Positions 26,002-36,628 of a stretch of DNA of 64,000 nucleotides are shown here, one piece after another. The position numbers were made by a program, and so were the translations under genes. This stretch comes from Kurthia senegalensis. GTDB taxonomy: Bacteria > Bacillota > Bacilli > Bacillales_A > Planococcaceae. The stretch lies in NCBI RefSeq assembly GCF_000285595.1, contig NZ_HE611064.1, positions 57,341 to 121,340 of the forward strand, given 5' to 3'. Position 1 is the stretch's first letter. Every line of letters starts with the position of its first letter. The notes under the pieces are model-generated. The model was given only the letters and a program-made list of their open reading frames with translations, made no database searches and had not been told where the DNA came from.

Positions 26002-27600
26002 ATGCAGCATAGAAAGTTATCGATGAATGGGAAAATCGTTGCATTACTTTATTTCATACTCGCTTTTTCTTTTTTAGTCATCGGCATTTTCATATTGAAT
26101 AACATACGAACGAATCAGCAACAAGCTATGTCAGACAGAGCAGAAGTAGTTGCTCAAACAGTAGGGAAGCTGACGGTTGTGACACAAACATTAACTAATC
26201 AAACGTTATCGAATCAACGACGCGCAACTATTTTAAAAGGGCCGATAGAAAATGTTCGTTTATCGAATGAAGCGAAGTATATTGTCGTCATGACGATGGA
26301 CCATATTCGTTTAACACATCCAAACGAAGGGCTTATTGGACAATCTTCTACGTCTGGGGACATAGAAGATTCTTTCACTGAACACTATTACACTTCAATA
26401 GGAAAAGGGGAATCAGGGTATGTAGCGAGAGCATTCGTTCCAATTATGAATGCGAATCATGAGCAAATAGGGGTTGCGCTCGTTGGCTACGCGATTCCTA
26501 CAATGTATGAAATCGTCCGTTCATTGAAAGTGGAAATACTCATCGGAACGATGATTACGCTTATTTTCGGTGCGTGGGGTGCTTTTCTCGTCAGTCGTAG
26601 TTTAAAAAGGGAACTATTAAACAATGAACCACATGAAATTGCGAAAATGTATATTGAACGGACAGAGACATTTAATGCGATGCACGAGGGAGTCATTGCG
26701 ATTGATACGACGTTTTGTATTACTATTTTTAACGATAAAGCTAAACAAATATTAAACGTAAAGGAGCCCAACTTAATCGGTCAAAACATTTATGATGTTT
26801 TACCAGACTCTCGATTACCTGAAATACTTGATTTCAATCAACCTATTTACAATAAAGAATTATTGATTAATCAACATACGATTTTATCGAATCGTGTGCC
26901 GATTGAAGTGGAGGGGGAGACAGTAGGGGCGATTGCGATTTTCCAAGATCGTACGGATGTAAAGAAAATAGCAGAGGAACTCACAGGCGTCAAAGAATTC
27001 GTACAAGCGTTACGTGTACAAAATCATGAACATAAAAATAAAATTCATACCGTAGCGGGCTTGATAGAACTCGGCAACTATACGGAAGCGCTACACTATA
27101 TACAAGATGTCAAAATAGAACAAGAAAAAATACATCAATTTTTAAATGAGCGGATTCAAAATAAAAATATAGCTGGTCTATTATTGAGTAAAGTGAATCG
27201 AGGAAAAGAACTCGGAATTCAAGTCGAAATTGATAATCAGAGTATGTTGCAGTACTTACCAGAAGCACTTTCGTTAAATGATCTTGTTATTATATTAGGA
27301 AACTTAATTGAAAATAGCTTTGATGCACTGCAACTAGCTTCTATTGAACCGAAAGAAGTGTTATTAAGTATTGACCAAAATGAACAAGTTTTAACAATTC
27401 TCATAGAAGATAACGGCATCGGGATGAGCGATGTACAAATAGAGCGGATTTTCAATAATGGCTATACGACAAAAAATTCGAAAAATCATGGCATTGGTTT
27501 GTATTTAATCCAAGAAATTATACAGAAAGCGAACGGAACAATTGATATTCAAAGCACAGAAAAAATGGGGACGAGTATCGTGTTAACTTTTGAAATGTAG
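26002..27600 (+). CDS. dctS: dicarboxylate sensor histidine kinase DctS (CitA/DcuS type)
   Basis: Membrane sensor kinase of about 532 residues. Segments are TM1 (ALLYFILAFSFLVIGIFI), an extracytoplasmic sensor domain ending with GYVARAFVPIMN, TM2 (LIGTMITLIFGAWGAFLV), a PAS domain (ETFNAMHEGVIAIDT), the phosphoacceptor NHEHKNKIHTVAGL, and the HATPase motifs LGNLIENSFDAL, EDNGIGM and GIGLYLI. This is the CitA/DcuS/DctS class that responds to C4-dicarboxylates or citrate. The start is the ATG at 26002 after AAAGGGG, not the ATG at 25972. It precedes dctR by 12 bases and diverges from dctB. Confidence 0.9.
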   Translation: MQHRKLSMNGKIVALLYFILAFSFLVIGIFILNNIRTNQQQAMSDRAEVVAQTVGKLTVVTQTLTNQTLSNQRRATILKGPIENVRLSNEAKYIVVMTMDHIRLTHPNEGLIGQSSTSGDIEDSFTEHYYTSIGKGESGYVARAFVPIMNANHEQIGVALVGYAIPTMYEIVRSLKVEILIGTMITLIFGAWGAFLVSRSLKRELLNNEPHEIAKMYIERTETFNAMHEGVIAIDTTFCITIFNDKAKQILNVKEPNLIGQNIYDVLPDSRLPEILDFNQPIYNKELLINQHTILSNRVPIEVEGETVGAIAIFQDRTDVKKIAEELTGVKEFVQALRVQNHEHKNKIHTVAGLIELGNYTEALHYIQDVKIEQEKIHQFLNERIQNKNIAGLLLSKVNRGKELGIQVEIDNQSMLQYLPEALSLNDLVIILGNLIENSFDALQLASIEPKEVLLSIDQNEQVLTILIEDNGIGMSDVQIERIFNNGYTTKNSKNHGIGLYLIQEIIQKANGTIDIQSTEKMGTSIVLTFEM

Positions 27601-27612
27601 GGGTGGAGTGTA

Positions 27613-28299
27613 TTGTTTAAAGTACTTTTAATAGAAGATGATCCAATGGTTCGACAAGTAAACGAACAGTTTATTGAAAAGGTATCCGGTTTTGAAGTGA
27701 TCGCTATTGCAAAAAATGGTGTAGAAGGTGTTCAAAAAACGGTGGAATTACGACCAGACCTCGTTTTTATGGACGTATTCATGCCGAAGCAAGACGGAAT
27801 CGAAAGTTTGCGTCAAATACGGGAAAAGGGACTTTCTGTAGACGTCATCGCCATTACTGCAGCGAATGACTTACAAACAATTGAAAAAATCGTACATCTC
27901 GGTGTATTTGATTACATTATGAAACCTTTTTCATTCGAAAGATTACAGACGGCGCTCATGCGTTATCGTCAATTTAAACAAAAGACAGCACATAAAGAAG
28001 CGTTTACTCAAAGTGAATTAGATGAGTTGTTGCATTATCCAACAACTCATGCGCAACATGAAAATGAATTACCAAAAGGGTTAAATAAAGCGACTTTAGA
28101 AAAAATTATCGCACATATTGATACGCAAGAAGCGGCCATTTCTGCAGAACAAGTGGCAAATGGGGTAGGGCTTGCTAGAGTAACTGCACGTCGATACTTA
28201 GATTACTTAGAAAAACAACATATCGTCGAAATTCATATTCAATATGGAGGGGTAGGAAGACCAGTCAATCAATATCGTTTACTTCCACATACGACATAG
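27613..28299 (+). CDS. dctR: response regulator DctR (CitT/DcuR type)
   Basis: Response regulator of 228 residues paired with DctS. The receiver domain has the acidic pair in IEDDPM, phospho-acceptor Asp54 in VFMDVFMPKQDG, Thr in AITAA and Lys in IMKPFSFERL. The C-terminal part is a helix-turn-helix (ISAEQVANGVGLARVTARRYLDYLE) of the CitB/DcuR family. TTG 27613 follows GGTGGAG. Its expected target is dctA, which here sits 6 kb away on the other side of the pha genes; the inverted repeat upstream of dctA is a candidate binding site. Confidence 0.9.
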   Translation: MFKVLLIEDDPMVRQVNEQFIEKVSGFEVIAIAKNGVEGVQKTVELRPDLVFMDVFMPKQDGIESLRQIREKGLSVDVIAITAANDLQTIEKIVHLGVFDYIMKPFSFERLQTALMRYRQFKQKTAHKEAFTQSELDELLHYPTTHAQHENELPKGLNKATLEKIIAHIDTQEAAISAEQVANGVGLARVTARRYLDYLEKQHIVEIHIQYGGVGRPVNQYRLLPHTT

Positions 28300-28311
28300 G
28301 AGGTACTTTAT

Positions 28312-28812
28312 TTGAAAATTGTGCGTAAAACGAGTTTTACAGAAGCAAATGATCATACATTTACGATTTGTAATGCGAAAAATCAGCTTTACTATCGTAC
28401 AAAAAAGAAATGGACGTTTGCACGTTTATTTAACTTGATTTCACTATTATTTTCGGAAACGTATGATTTGTATACAGTTGACCATCAATTAGTATGTGCG
28501 TATCGAAAAATAAATCGTACAACGTATAAAATTGGGCATCAAAAAGTGGCCTACGCGTTAAAAAATGGCGATCGTACATATACATGGCAATCTAGCACGA
28601 ATACGTATACGCTGTATTCACGTTATATGACATCTATTTATTTTAAAAAGAATGATGAAATACCTGTAAATATTTCATTTCATTATACGTCAGAATTTAA
28701 AGCTGAAATGGAAATAAATTTACAACCGATGAATGAAGCGGATTTGGTCGTTGTTATGAGTATTTGCATCAATGCGTATTTTCAACGTAATATCGATGGG
28801 AAATTATTTTAA
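28312..28812 (+). CDS. hypothetical protein, possible tubby/LURP-like fold
   Basis: Unrecognised 166-residue soluble protein rich in beta-type sequence with many Tyr and Thr (for example DRTYTWQSSTNTYTLYSRY). This suggests a scramblase/LURP/tubby-like barrel, but only weakly. It starts at TTG 28312 after AGGAGG, 12 bases beyond dctR, and probably shares the dctSR transcript. There is no clear terminator; a long hairpin in alternating TA/CG sequence follows. Confidence 0.5.
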   Translation: MKIVRKTSFTEANDHTFTICNAKNQLYYRTKKKWTFARLFNLISLLFSETYDLYTVDHQLVCAYRKINRTTYKIGHQKVAYALKNGDRTYTWQSSTNTYTLYSRYMTSIYFKKNDEIPVNISFHYTSEFKAEMEINLQPMNEADLVVVMSICINAYFQRNIDGKLF

Positions 28813-28825
28813 AATGAGTAAACCA

Positions 28826-28876
28826 AAATATATGCGTATATGCATATACACATATATCCGTATACGCATATACGCT
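28826..28876 (+). repeat. alternating purine-pyrimidine hairpin
   Basis: Two 16-base arms (GCGTATATGCATATAC and GTATACGCATATACGC) pair with one mismatch around a 10-base loop. Almost every base alternates purine and pyrimidine. No T run follows, so it is not a standard terminator. Confidence 0.5.
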
Positions 28877-29515
<639 letters not shown>

Positions 29516-30682
29516 ATGTCTAACGTAGAAAAATTATTAACGAACGCAAAAGAATTAATGACACAATCCCGCTTGAATCAAGCAATCAATATGTGTACAG
29601 CAGCAATTCAAGAAGAACCTGCAAATAGTAATATTTATCGCCTATTAGGTGAAGTGGCATACTTAATGGAAAATAAAAACTTAGCAATTGCCTCTTACTT
29701 ATCTGCCCTACATATTGAAATTGCGAAAATCGAACATTACGGCTTAACAGAGCAAACGCAACCGATGTACGATCAAATTCCGGATGAGATGAAAAAGGAT
29801 TTACCTGTAGTAGGCGCATTCCTTTTATTCTATGATACGAATACGTTACGTAACTTAGCACATGCCGTTGCGGACTACGACGAAAATGCGGTAAATAGCG
29901 AGGAACAACTACAACTATTTAAACAACTGTATCGTCATCAGTTAATGCAAAATCAAGAAGGTTTCCAAGCGTTATTAAACGAAAACAATTGGACAGAAAA
30001 AGAATACAATGAAAATGAAGAGTCTTTCTATATTCCGATCGGTAAAGAACTTGCTGAAGCTTGGGTTCGTTGGGATCAATTAGAAAGTCTTGACGTAGGA
30101 CGCCTTTATTTCGGCACAGAGCCCGCTTCTAAAGAAGAGAAACCGAAAGAGGAAGATAAAGACTTAGAATCTGTTAATCGCCTATACAGCATGCTATTTA
30201 GTCAATTACTGCAATATGTTGATCAAGATAGCGTTCAAAAAGAATACAATGCGATGTTAACAGGTGAAAAAGTAACGATGAACGGTAAAACGGAAGTATA
30301 TGAACATTCCCTTTTACAAAAAATCGCTTCACTTACAGGTAAGCAAGGTTTACTCCTCGAGTTATTAAAAGAATTAATTCGTACGAAGACGTCTTATTCA
30401 ACAGACGAATTGGATGCCAAACTAGCAAAATCTGAAGAAGATAGCTTAACGACATACAATCAAGTGATTCCTATGCTAAAGCAAATGTATAAAGGCTCTG
30501 AACAACAAAGAATCGATGCATTAGAGCGTGATTATAAATTGTATTCATTTACGAATAGTTTATTAATGGATTTAACGATGATGTTAAATGATAACGAAGC
30601 ATTATTAACACGTTTAGCAATCGTTTCACCCCGAAATGAACGCGAATGTGATTCAACAATATTGCGGGTACTATTTAAGTGA
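29516..30682 (+). CDS. tetratricopeptide-repeat-like protein
   Basis: Soluble 388-residue protein, acidic and helical. Residues about 5-75 form TPR-like helices (NQAINMCTAAIQEEPANSN, then YRLLGEVAYLMENKNLAIAS), which usually act as a protein-binding scaffold. The remaining 300 residues show no domain I recognise; a Lys/Glu-rich linker lies near residues 205-220. I start at the ATG at 29516 (AAAGGTTTTGAG upstream) and reject the long N-terminal extension from 29369, which has a foreign composition. It is monocistronic, closed by a bidirectional terminator. Confidence 0.65.
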   Translation: MSNVEKLLTNAKELMTQSRLNQAINMCTAAIQEEPANSNIYRLLGEVAYLMENKNLAIASYLSALHIEIAKIEHYGLTEQTQPMYDQIPDEMKKDLPVVGAFLLFYDTNTLRNLAHAVADYDENAVNSEEQLQLFKQLYRHQLMQNQEGFQALLNENNWTEKEYNENEESFYIPIGKELAEAWVRWDQLESLDVGRLYFGTEPASKEEKPKEEDKDLESVNRLYSMLFSQLLQYVDQDSVQKEYNAMLTGEKVTMNGKTEVYEHSLLQKIASLTGKQGLLLELLKELIRTKTSYSTDELDAKLAKSEEDSLTTYNQVIPMLKQMYKGSEQQRIDALERDYKLYSFTNSLLMDLTMMLNDNEALLTRLAIVSPRNERECDSTILRVLFK

Positions 30683-30710
30683 GTTATTCCCTACTAACTA
30701 AATAATAAAT

Positions 30711-30750
30711 AAAAAGAGCAGTTCCTTATAAGAGGAGCTGCTCTTTTTAT
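30711..30750. terminator. bidirectional terminator
   Basis: Stem AAAAAGAGCAG-TCC / GGA-CTGCTCTTTTT between the convergent TPR and yqeY genes. Confidence 0.85.
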
Positions 30751-30762
30751 TTATTGTATACA

Positions 30763-31188
30763 TTAAATTAATGATTTTACGACTTTCGCCATTGTTTTTC
30801 CGTCTGCTTTACCGGCAAGCGCAGGTTTCGCAATTTTCATTGCATCACCCATATTCATGCCTTTTGTAATGCCTGCATCTGTTAAAACTGAAACGATTTC
30901 ATCTTCTGATAATTGTTTCGGTAAGAAAGCGTGTAAAATATCCAATTTACGTTTTTCCGCTGTAATTAAATCTTCACGTTTTGCTTGTTCAGCACCTTCA
31001 AGTGCTTGCTCAGTTTGTTTCACTTCACGTTGAATAATCGCTAGTTCATCTTGTTCTGAAACAGGAGCGCCTTGTTCTTTCGCTTGTAAATCAATTGCTG
31101 ATTTCACGAGAGTTAATACGCCTTTTTTCAACGTATCTTTATCGCGCATCGCTTGTTTTAATTGTGTAAATACTTCATCTTTAATCAT
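30763..31188 (-). CDS. yqeY: GatB/YqeY domain-containing protein
   Basis: YqeY-family protein of 141 residues, related to the C-terminal helical domain of the GatB amidotransferase subunit that contacts tRNA. The core motifs are KRKLDILHAFLPKQLSEDEI around residue 82 and MGDAMKIAKPALAGKADGK near 117. The ATG at 31188 follows AGGAGTG; GTG at 31197 overlaps that site. Usually it lies after rpsU; here it is isolated next to trpEG. Its exact role is unknown. Confidence 0.88.
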   Translation of the reverse strand: MIKDEVFTQLKQAMRDKDTLKKGVLTLVKSAIDLQAKEQGAPVSEQDELAIIQREVKQTEQALEGAEQAKREDLITAEKRKLDILHAFLPKQLSEDEIVSVLTDAGITKGMNMGDAMKIAKPALAGKADGKTMAKVVKSLI

Positions 31189-31257
31189 GTTTATCACTCC
31201 TATGCTTCTATTGTAGCACTTTTAAGGAATACGACTACCCTTTTGACTCGGAGCTCA

Positions 31258-31851
31258 TTAAAAAGAAGCGTGTTCAATTGTCATTTGTTTGAAAAACTGT
31301 GCGACCATCTGCGTTCCTTCTTCCGTTCCAATAGACTCTGGATGAAATTGTACACCGTATATCGGATAATCCTTATGTCGAATCGCCATAATCTCTTGGT
31401 CATCTGTAGACGTCGCTAGTACGACAAGACTGTCTGGTAACGTATCCGGATCAATGACGAGCGAATGATAACGCATAACCGTTGGATGTTCTGAACATAA
31501 TTGGAATAACGACTGTTTTTCTTGAATCACCAAATCCGAAAATTTTCCGTGCATAATTTGCTGTGCACGTATAATATGTGCTCCGAAAGCTTGACCAATT
31601 GATTGGTGACCTAAGCAAATACCTAAAATAGGGAATTCCATATACAACTGTTGAATAATTTTTAAAGTCATCCCCGCTTCATCTGGCGTTCCTGGACCTG
31701 GGGATAAAACAATCGCTTCAGGGTTCATTTGTCGTATGTCGTCAATCGTACATGCGTCATTTCGTACGACATGTACGTCATAGCCTAAACTGGCGATTTG
31801 TTGGAAGAGATTGTACGTAAATGAATCATAATTATCGATTAATAAAATCAT
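31258..31851 (-). CDS. trpG: anthranilate synthase glutamine amidotransferase subunit
   Basis: TrpG releases ammonia from glutamine for anthranilate synthase; it can double as PabA for folate. The 197-residue class I amidotransferase has LIDNYDSFTYNL at the start, the oxyanion motif LSPGPGTPDEAG near residue 51, the catalytic Cys in GICLGHQSIGQ near 79, and His-Glu in VQFHPESIGT near 170. Its ATG abuts the trpE stop, with a GGAGGTG site inside trpE. It is second in the T-box-controlled trpEG operon. Confidence 0.95.
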   Translation of the reverse strand: MILLIDNYDSFTYNLFQQIASLGYDVHVVRNDACTIDDIRQMNPEAIVLSPGPGTPDEAGMTLKIIQQLYMEFPILGICLGHQSIGQAFGAHIIRAQQIMHGKFSDLVIQEKQSLFQLCSEHPTVMRYHSLVIDPDTLPDSLVVLATSTDDQEIMAIRHKDYPIYGVQFHPESIGTEEGTQMVAQFFKQMTIEHASF

Positions 31852-33242
31852 TTACAACACCTCCAATAACGCTTTCGCTTTATTAAGTGTTTCTTCATAC
31901 TCCATCTTTGGTATCGAATTATAAACGATACCGGCCCCTGCTTGAACGTATGCCTTTTCATGTCGGACGACCATCGTACGGATGGCAAGTGCCATATCCA
32001 AATCACCGGAAATCGATAAATAACCGACAGCCCCTGCATACACACCTCGTTGATGCGTTTCAAGCTGATTGATTAGTTGCATTGCCCGAATTTTTGGAGC
32101 CCCTGATACCGTTCCAGCAGGTAATGTCGTAGCTAACACGTCCATCGGATGAACCGTTTCTTTTAAATGACCAGTGACTTCCGATACGATATGCATTACG
32201 TATTTATATTTTTCAATCATCATATATTTTTGAAGTTGTACAGAACCGATTTCACATAGCTTACCAATATCATTTCTACCTAAATCAACGAGCATACGAT
32301 GTTCCGCTAACTCTTTCTCATCTGCAAGAAGTTCTTTTTCGAGCATTGCATCTTCTTCAGCTGTTTTTCCACGCTTCCTCGTCCCCGCAATTGGATTAGT
32401 CGTCACATATCGATTCGTTACTTTTACAAGACTTTCTGGAGACGTTCCGAGAATCGTGTAGGAATCAAATTGTAAATAATACATATACGGTGAAGGGTTA
32501 CTTAAGCGCAATTTACGATATAAGCTCATCGGGTTCCCTGTAAAGTTTGATGAAAAGCGCTGAGACAGCACAATTTGAAAAATATCGCCTTTTTGAATAT
32601 GTTGTTGACTTCTTTGAACGATCTGACAAAATTCCGCTTCTGTCGTAGAAGATTCAAAGTGAAGCGGTTCTAATTCATCTGCCGGAATGAGTGTCGGATG
32701 TTCAATTTGATAAATCATCTCGTCAACACGGTCGGCTAATTCCTTTTCTGTCATCCCTTCATGAAACAAATCAATCGCAACAATAGATAACGTCGATGTT
32801 ACGTGATCCAACACGATAAAAGAATCGAAAAAAAGTAAGTGCACATCAGGCATATCCAAATCATCTCGTAACTTATGACCAATATCCTCATGTTCAAAAG
32901 CTGTTTCATACCCGATATAGCCAATCGCCCCTCCGTAAAATGAAAAAGGATAGTTTGTCGGTTCATTTGGCATTAATTGTTTCATTACATCAAAAACGGA
33001 CTGTGTATGTTGAATGTTTGTACCGTCTTTTAATTTCTCTATTACATGTCCATCTTGACTAATAAGCTCTTTTACTGGATTTGCTGCAATAAATGAATAG
33101 CGACCGCTTTCTTCGTACTTATCACTTGATTCGAACAATATTTTTTCTTACCATATAAAGAATGATATAACGAAATCGGCGTTACTAAGTCTCCTGGGAT
33201 CTCTTTTTGAATATACGTTGCTGTTCTCTGCTCTACTGTCAT
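31852..33242 (-). pseudogene. trpE: anthranilate synthase component I (frameshifted near the N-terminus)
   Basis: TrpE makes anthranilate from chorismate, the first step of tryptophan synthesis. The catalytic domain is complete: IAGTRKRGKT, LVDLGRNDIGK, and TLPAGTVSGAPKIRAM. The N-terminal region starts at the ATG at 33242 after GAGGAAG but goes out of frame at the six-A run (T run 33141-33146), just before the FESSDKYEESGRYSF feedback motif. Adding one A restores about 463 residues. Because trpG and both T-boxes look functional, a sequencing error is likely. Loss would cause tryptophan auxotrophy. Confidence 0.85.
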
Positions 33243-33284
33243 ATGAATCTTCCTCTCTACTCTAACTCTGCTCGGCTAAAAAAT

Positions 33285-33520
33285 CATAAAAAAACTCCAT
33301 AGAGAAAATTTCTCTATGGAGGACGAAGGATTCCGCGGTACCACCTCTGTTATAGCAATAAGCTATCACTCGTACATAACGGTGTACGACCGAATTTCCA
33401 TACTATCATTCAGGAAACTACTCAGAGGCCCATTCGCAATTTGTAAATGATTAGGCTTCCACTATCCCTAACTCGCTCACATTTACCGACAATTGTTACT
33501 ATCCCTCATCAACGCATTAT
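33285..33520 (-). promoter_or_regulatory. tryptophan T-box riboswitch leader of trpEG
   Basis: On the minus strand the T-box core GGTGGTACCGCGG lies at 33345-33333. It is followed by a perfect terminator stem CTCCATAGAGAAA / TTTCTCTATGGAG at 33322-33294 and a T run. The probable specifier is TGG at 33432-33430 in the context GCGAATGGGC, matching the GAATGG-purine-C context of the first T-box. A TATAAT -10 at 33530-33525 sets the transcript start near 33518. Uncharged tRNA-Trp would turn on trpE and trpG. Confidence 0.92.
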
Positions 33521-33568
33521 CATGATTATATACAGTGTAAAATAAATTAATTAATTTTTCAAATATTT

Positions 33569-34330
33569 TTATTTTATTTCTGCTGTACGTTCAGGATTTT
33601 GGCAAAAGCGTAGCATATAATGAACGTAACGACGATTCATTGTTATTTGATGTGTCAACGATTCTTTAATTACTTCGTAAAATTCATTTCCAAGATCCGT
33701 CCCTTTAAGTTCCCGCTTCGTACGACGTTCATCAGGCCATCTTCCGACGATGTATTCTAATTCTTCAAGTTCCCACGAAACGTTATATAAGTAACCGTTA
33801 GAAGGCGCCCAGCCGTAACGATCTAACAATTGTTTTTCAACATCTGCCATCGAAAACGTACTCCGCGTTTGAGCAATGTTGAATACCATAAAACGCACGA
33901 TATCTTTAATCGAAATTAATTTTGAAAAATAGCTGCGAAAAGCTTCGGGTAACTCATGGCTTGGTTTCGGTGGCTTCTCGCCGTTTTTTGTCAAATCATA
34001 ATAAAAACGGTCCAACACTAAAACAATTTCACTAAATCGAGATTCATAAAGCTCTCGGTAACGCTGCAGACGATTTAACCCGATTTCCGTTATTTGATAA
34101 CGAACTTTACGTCCCTCTGTGTAACTATCTAAAGCACCTTCCCCTTCTAAATTTTTAGCTACTCGCGCCACATATTCATAGCCGACCGTTCTACCGGGGA
34201 ACGTTTCTAAAAAATTAAAATATACTTCTCTTGGATATTTTGAACTTTCTTTCGTTTCATATAAGAAAAATAAAGCGATCGTATCTTTTACACTGAAGCC
34301 GACTGCTTGCTGAAATGTTTTTTCTTTCAT
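33569..34330 (-). CDS. PadR-like winged-helix transcriptional regulator
   Basis: Cytoplasmic protein of 253 residues with two winged-helix-like parts. The first covers about residues 10-75 (VGYEYVARVAKNLEGEGAL then RKVRYQITEIGLNRLQRY). The second covers about 150-215 (FSMADVEKQLLDRYGW, LYNVSWELEELEYIV). This layout resembles long PadR-type regulators. The ATG at 34330 follows AAGGAG by 8 bases. It stands between the protease gene and the trpEG leader; nothing shows its target or ligand. Confidence 0.6.
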   Translation of the reverse strand: MKEKTFQQAVGFSVKDTIALFFLYETKESSKYPREVYFNFLETFPGRTVGYEYVARVAKNLEGEGALDSYTEGRKVRYQITEIGLNRLQRYRELYESRFSEIVLVLDRFYYDLTKNGEKPPKPSHELPEAFRSYFSKLISIKDIVRFMVFNIAQTRSTFSMADVEKQLLDRYGWAPSNGYLYNVSWELEELEYIVGRWPDERRTKRELKGTDLGNEFYEVIKESLTHQITMNRRYVHYMLRFCQNPERTAEIK

Positions 34331-34345
34331 CAAAATCGCTCCTTT

Positions 34346-35838
34346 TTAATTAATTTTAACTGTAGAAGCATAACTTTTTTTAGAAGCATGCCCTGTTGTA
34401 TCATAAAGTATAACACTCGCTTTGTAATTTTTAGCTTTCTTCAATACTTTCGTCGTAAACGAGGTTGTTGTAGACTTCCCAACATATATGCCATTTAAAT
34501 ACACTTTCGCATACGCGTAATCAGGTGTCCCCTCTACTTCCCATTGCACGAGTGCTCGTTGGTTCGTTGCTACTTTCACACGAATATTTTTTGCAGGCTT
34601 TGGAGGCGTCACATCTTTTAACGTCGTAAACGACAATGTTTGAGGTGTTGCGCTAACGCCTTGCGTATTTAAAGCCCGCACTTCTATTTTTTGTTTTTAT
34701 TCGCAGTTAAGTTCGGTATCGTCAACGAATTATTTGATGTACGGTATATTTTTTTACCATTCACATTTACGTAAATGGTTTTCCACGTATCGGTCGCTTT
34801 TCGTTCAAATGTAAGCGTCACACGATGATCTTCTATATGTTGAATATGAATATCCGATACTGCGGTCGATTTTTTGTCTGTTTTATAACTATAAATAGGC
34901 ATACCATATCCGTACGTTTGGTCATATCCCTTCGTACCTAAGTCTTTTGACAATCCACGTAATTTACTTTTAATCGTCGTAGGAGAAATATACGGGTACT
35001 GTTGTTTTAATAAGGCAACCATCCCTGTTATATACGGTGTTGAAAAAGAGGTCCCATACGCCTCCCAAAAATCGCCCGTAGAAGAAAGCGTGACAATGTC
35101 TTCTCCAGGTGCTACAAAGTCAACACCTGCCCCTCTATTCGCAAAATTGCTAATTTTTTGTTTCTTGTTAACAGAAGAAACGGCAATGACTTCTTTGTAT
35201 TTAGCGGGGTACGTAATTTTCTTTTTTCCATCGTTTCCTACAGAAGCAATAACGACGATATTTTGCTCTACCGCTTGTTTAATCACACGATGCAAAGCAG
35301 GAATATCCTCGTACAAACCTGATGAAATCGTAATAATGTGTTCTTTATTTTTAATGGCTTGTTGAATCGCTTTTACTAAGTATTCGACTTCCCCTACTTG
35401 TGTACCGTCCTTGTATTTGTAAGAAGTTAAAATAGCTTGTGGGGCTACGCTAATCATCGTATACGGAAAAAGATTTTTCGTAAGAGGTTTCGCATTGATG
35501 ATCCCGGCTACACCCGTGCCATGTCCATTTTCTACACGATCAAAAATATCTCCCTCGTTCCACTTCGTACGTAGAACATCTTTCGTCACTGTTACACGTG
35601 TTTTTACATTCGGCAAAAATCCACTATTTTTATTAATACCGGTGTCTATAACGCCGATTTTCACTTTTTGCCCAGCAATCCCTTGTGCCCATGCATCCGA
35701 AATATGAAGTTGTTTCAATTGGGGGCTTACTTTCTCTGACGTATACAACGCATTTGCATGACTTGTCATCGAATTAGCTATCAATAAAAGACCGACCGTA
35801 ACACTTACTGCAATTTTTTTCGAAAAATGACATTTCAT
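34346..35838 (-). pseudogene. secreted subtilisin-like serine protease (frameshifted)
   Basis: Peptidase S8 with a signal peptide (basic MKCHFSKKIA, hydrophobic VSVTVGLLLIANS, then SHA). The catalytic residues are all present: Asp in IGVIDTGIN near residue 64, His in ENGHGTGVAGI near 107, Ser in YGTSFSTPYI near 265. The C-terminal part has fibronectin-like or other beta-sandwich sequence. The frame breaks after NLTANKNKK at the six-T run 34687-34692; adding one base joins the 111-residue tail, giving about 497 residues. The protease domain itself is whole, so a shortened enzyme might still be active. Confidence 0.82.
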
Positions 35839-35879
35839 CTCGTTCGCCTCCTTTTCTTTATTATACGAAATAACACATG

Positions 35880-35923
35880 AAAAAAGGAAGCGTACACTTT
35901 AAAAGCATCGCTTCCTTTTTTCA
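35880..35923 (-). terminator. terminator of the cobalamin operon
   Basis: Stem AAAAAAGGAAGCG / CGCTTCCTTTTTT, placed at the end of the S-component gene and before the protease gene. Confidence 0.8.
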
Positions 35924-36628
35924 CACTCTTTTAATCGATGAATTAGAATTCAACCCATATTTCGTTACAATCCGCTCTATTTTATCGCCAATTGATTTCG
36001 TCAGCAATAAAAGAAAAACAATGTTAGAAAGTGCATATGTAAACGTATACGGTAAAGCCGTTACACTCGCTTGTAAGTAGCGGGTCAACGAAAACCCATT
36101 TTCATAAGATAACGTCGTCCAAATATCCATCATAAAGGAAAATAGCACGCCTGTTAAAATACCGAAAATAATGAGCGGTACTTTTTTCATCATCCACTGT
36201 TTTTTACCTAATAGCCCCGCAATAAAACCAATCGTTCCCCACGTAAACATTTGAAAAGGTGTCCAAGGACCTTGTCCAAATAAAATATTGGAACAGATAG
36301 CTGATAAAGCGCCTGTTAAGAAACCTGCTTCTGGCCCAAGTTTAAACCCGGTAATTGCTGTAATTGCCGTAACTGGCTTAAACGCAGGGAGCCAAATAAA
36401 TGCCGCACGCCCAACGACAGCAAGAGCTGCCATAACAGCGATAATCATCATTTCCTTTGCATCGGTCTTCCGCTTCTCAAAACGAACGAAAAAAGGAATA
36501 CACGCAATGAATACGATACACATCGAAATCATATTGTATTGTTTTTCTTCTAAAAGAAAATAACCAACATACAAGACGACTGGAATAACTAAAAATAAAA
36601 GAATCCCGGTAAGTAATTTACGCTTCAA
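35921..36628 (-). CDS. ECF transporter S component, probably for cobalamin
   Basis: Substrate-capture membrane subunit of an energy-coupling-factor transporter, about 235 residues and six or more hydrophobic segments. The conserved loop FGQGPWTPFQMFTWGTIGF near residue 120 and the GFKLGPEAGFLTGALSA stretch are typical of S components. I choose TTG 36628 after GGAG; it overlaps the end of the ATPase gene, so translation is coupled. The ATG at 36649 lacks a ribosome binding site. It is the last gene of an operon behind a cobalamin riboswitch, hence the proposed substrate B12 or a precursor. Confidence 0.8.
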   Translation of the reverse strand: MKRKLLTGILLFLVIPVVLYVGYFLLEEKQYNMISMCIVFIACIPFFVRFEKRKTDAKEMMIIAVMAALAVVGRAAFIWLPAFKPVTAITAITGFKLGPEAGFLTGALSAICSNILFGQGPWTPFQMFTWGTIGFIAGLLGKKQWMMKKVPLIIFGILTGVLFSFMMDIWTTLSYENGFSLTRYLQASVTALPYTFTYALSNIVFLLLLTKSIGDKIERIVTKYGLNSNSSIKRV

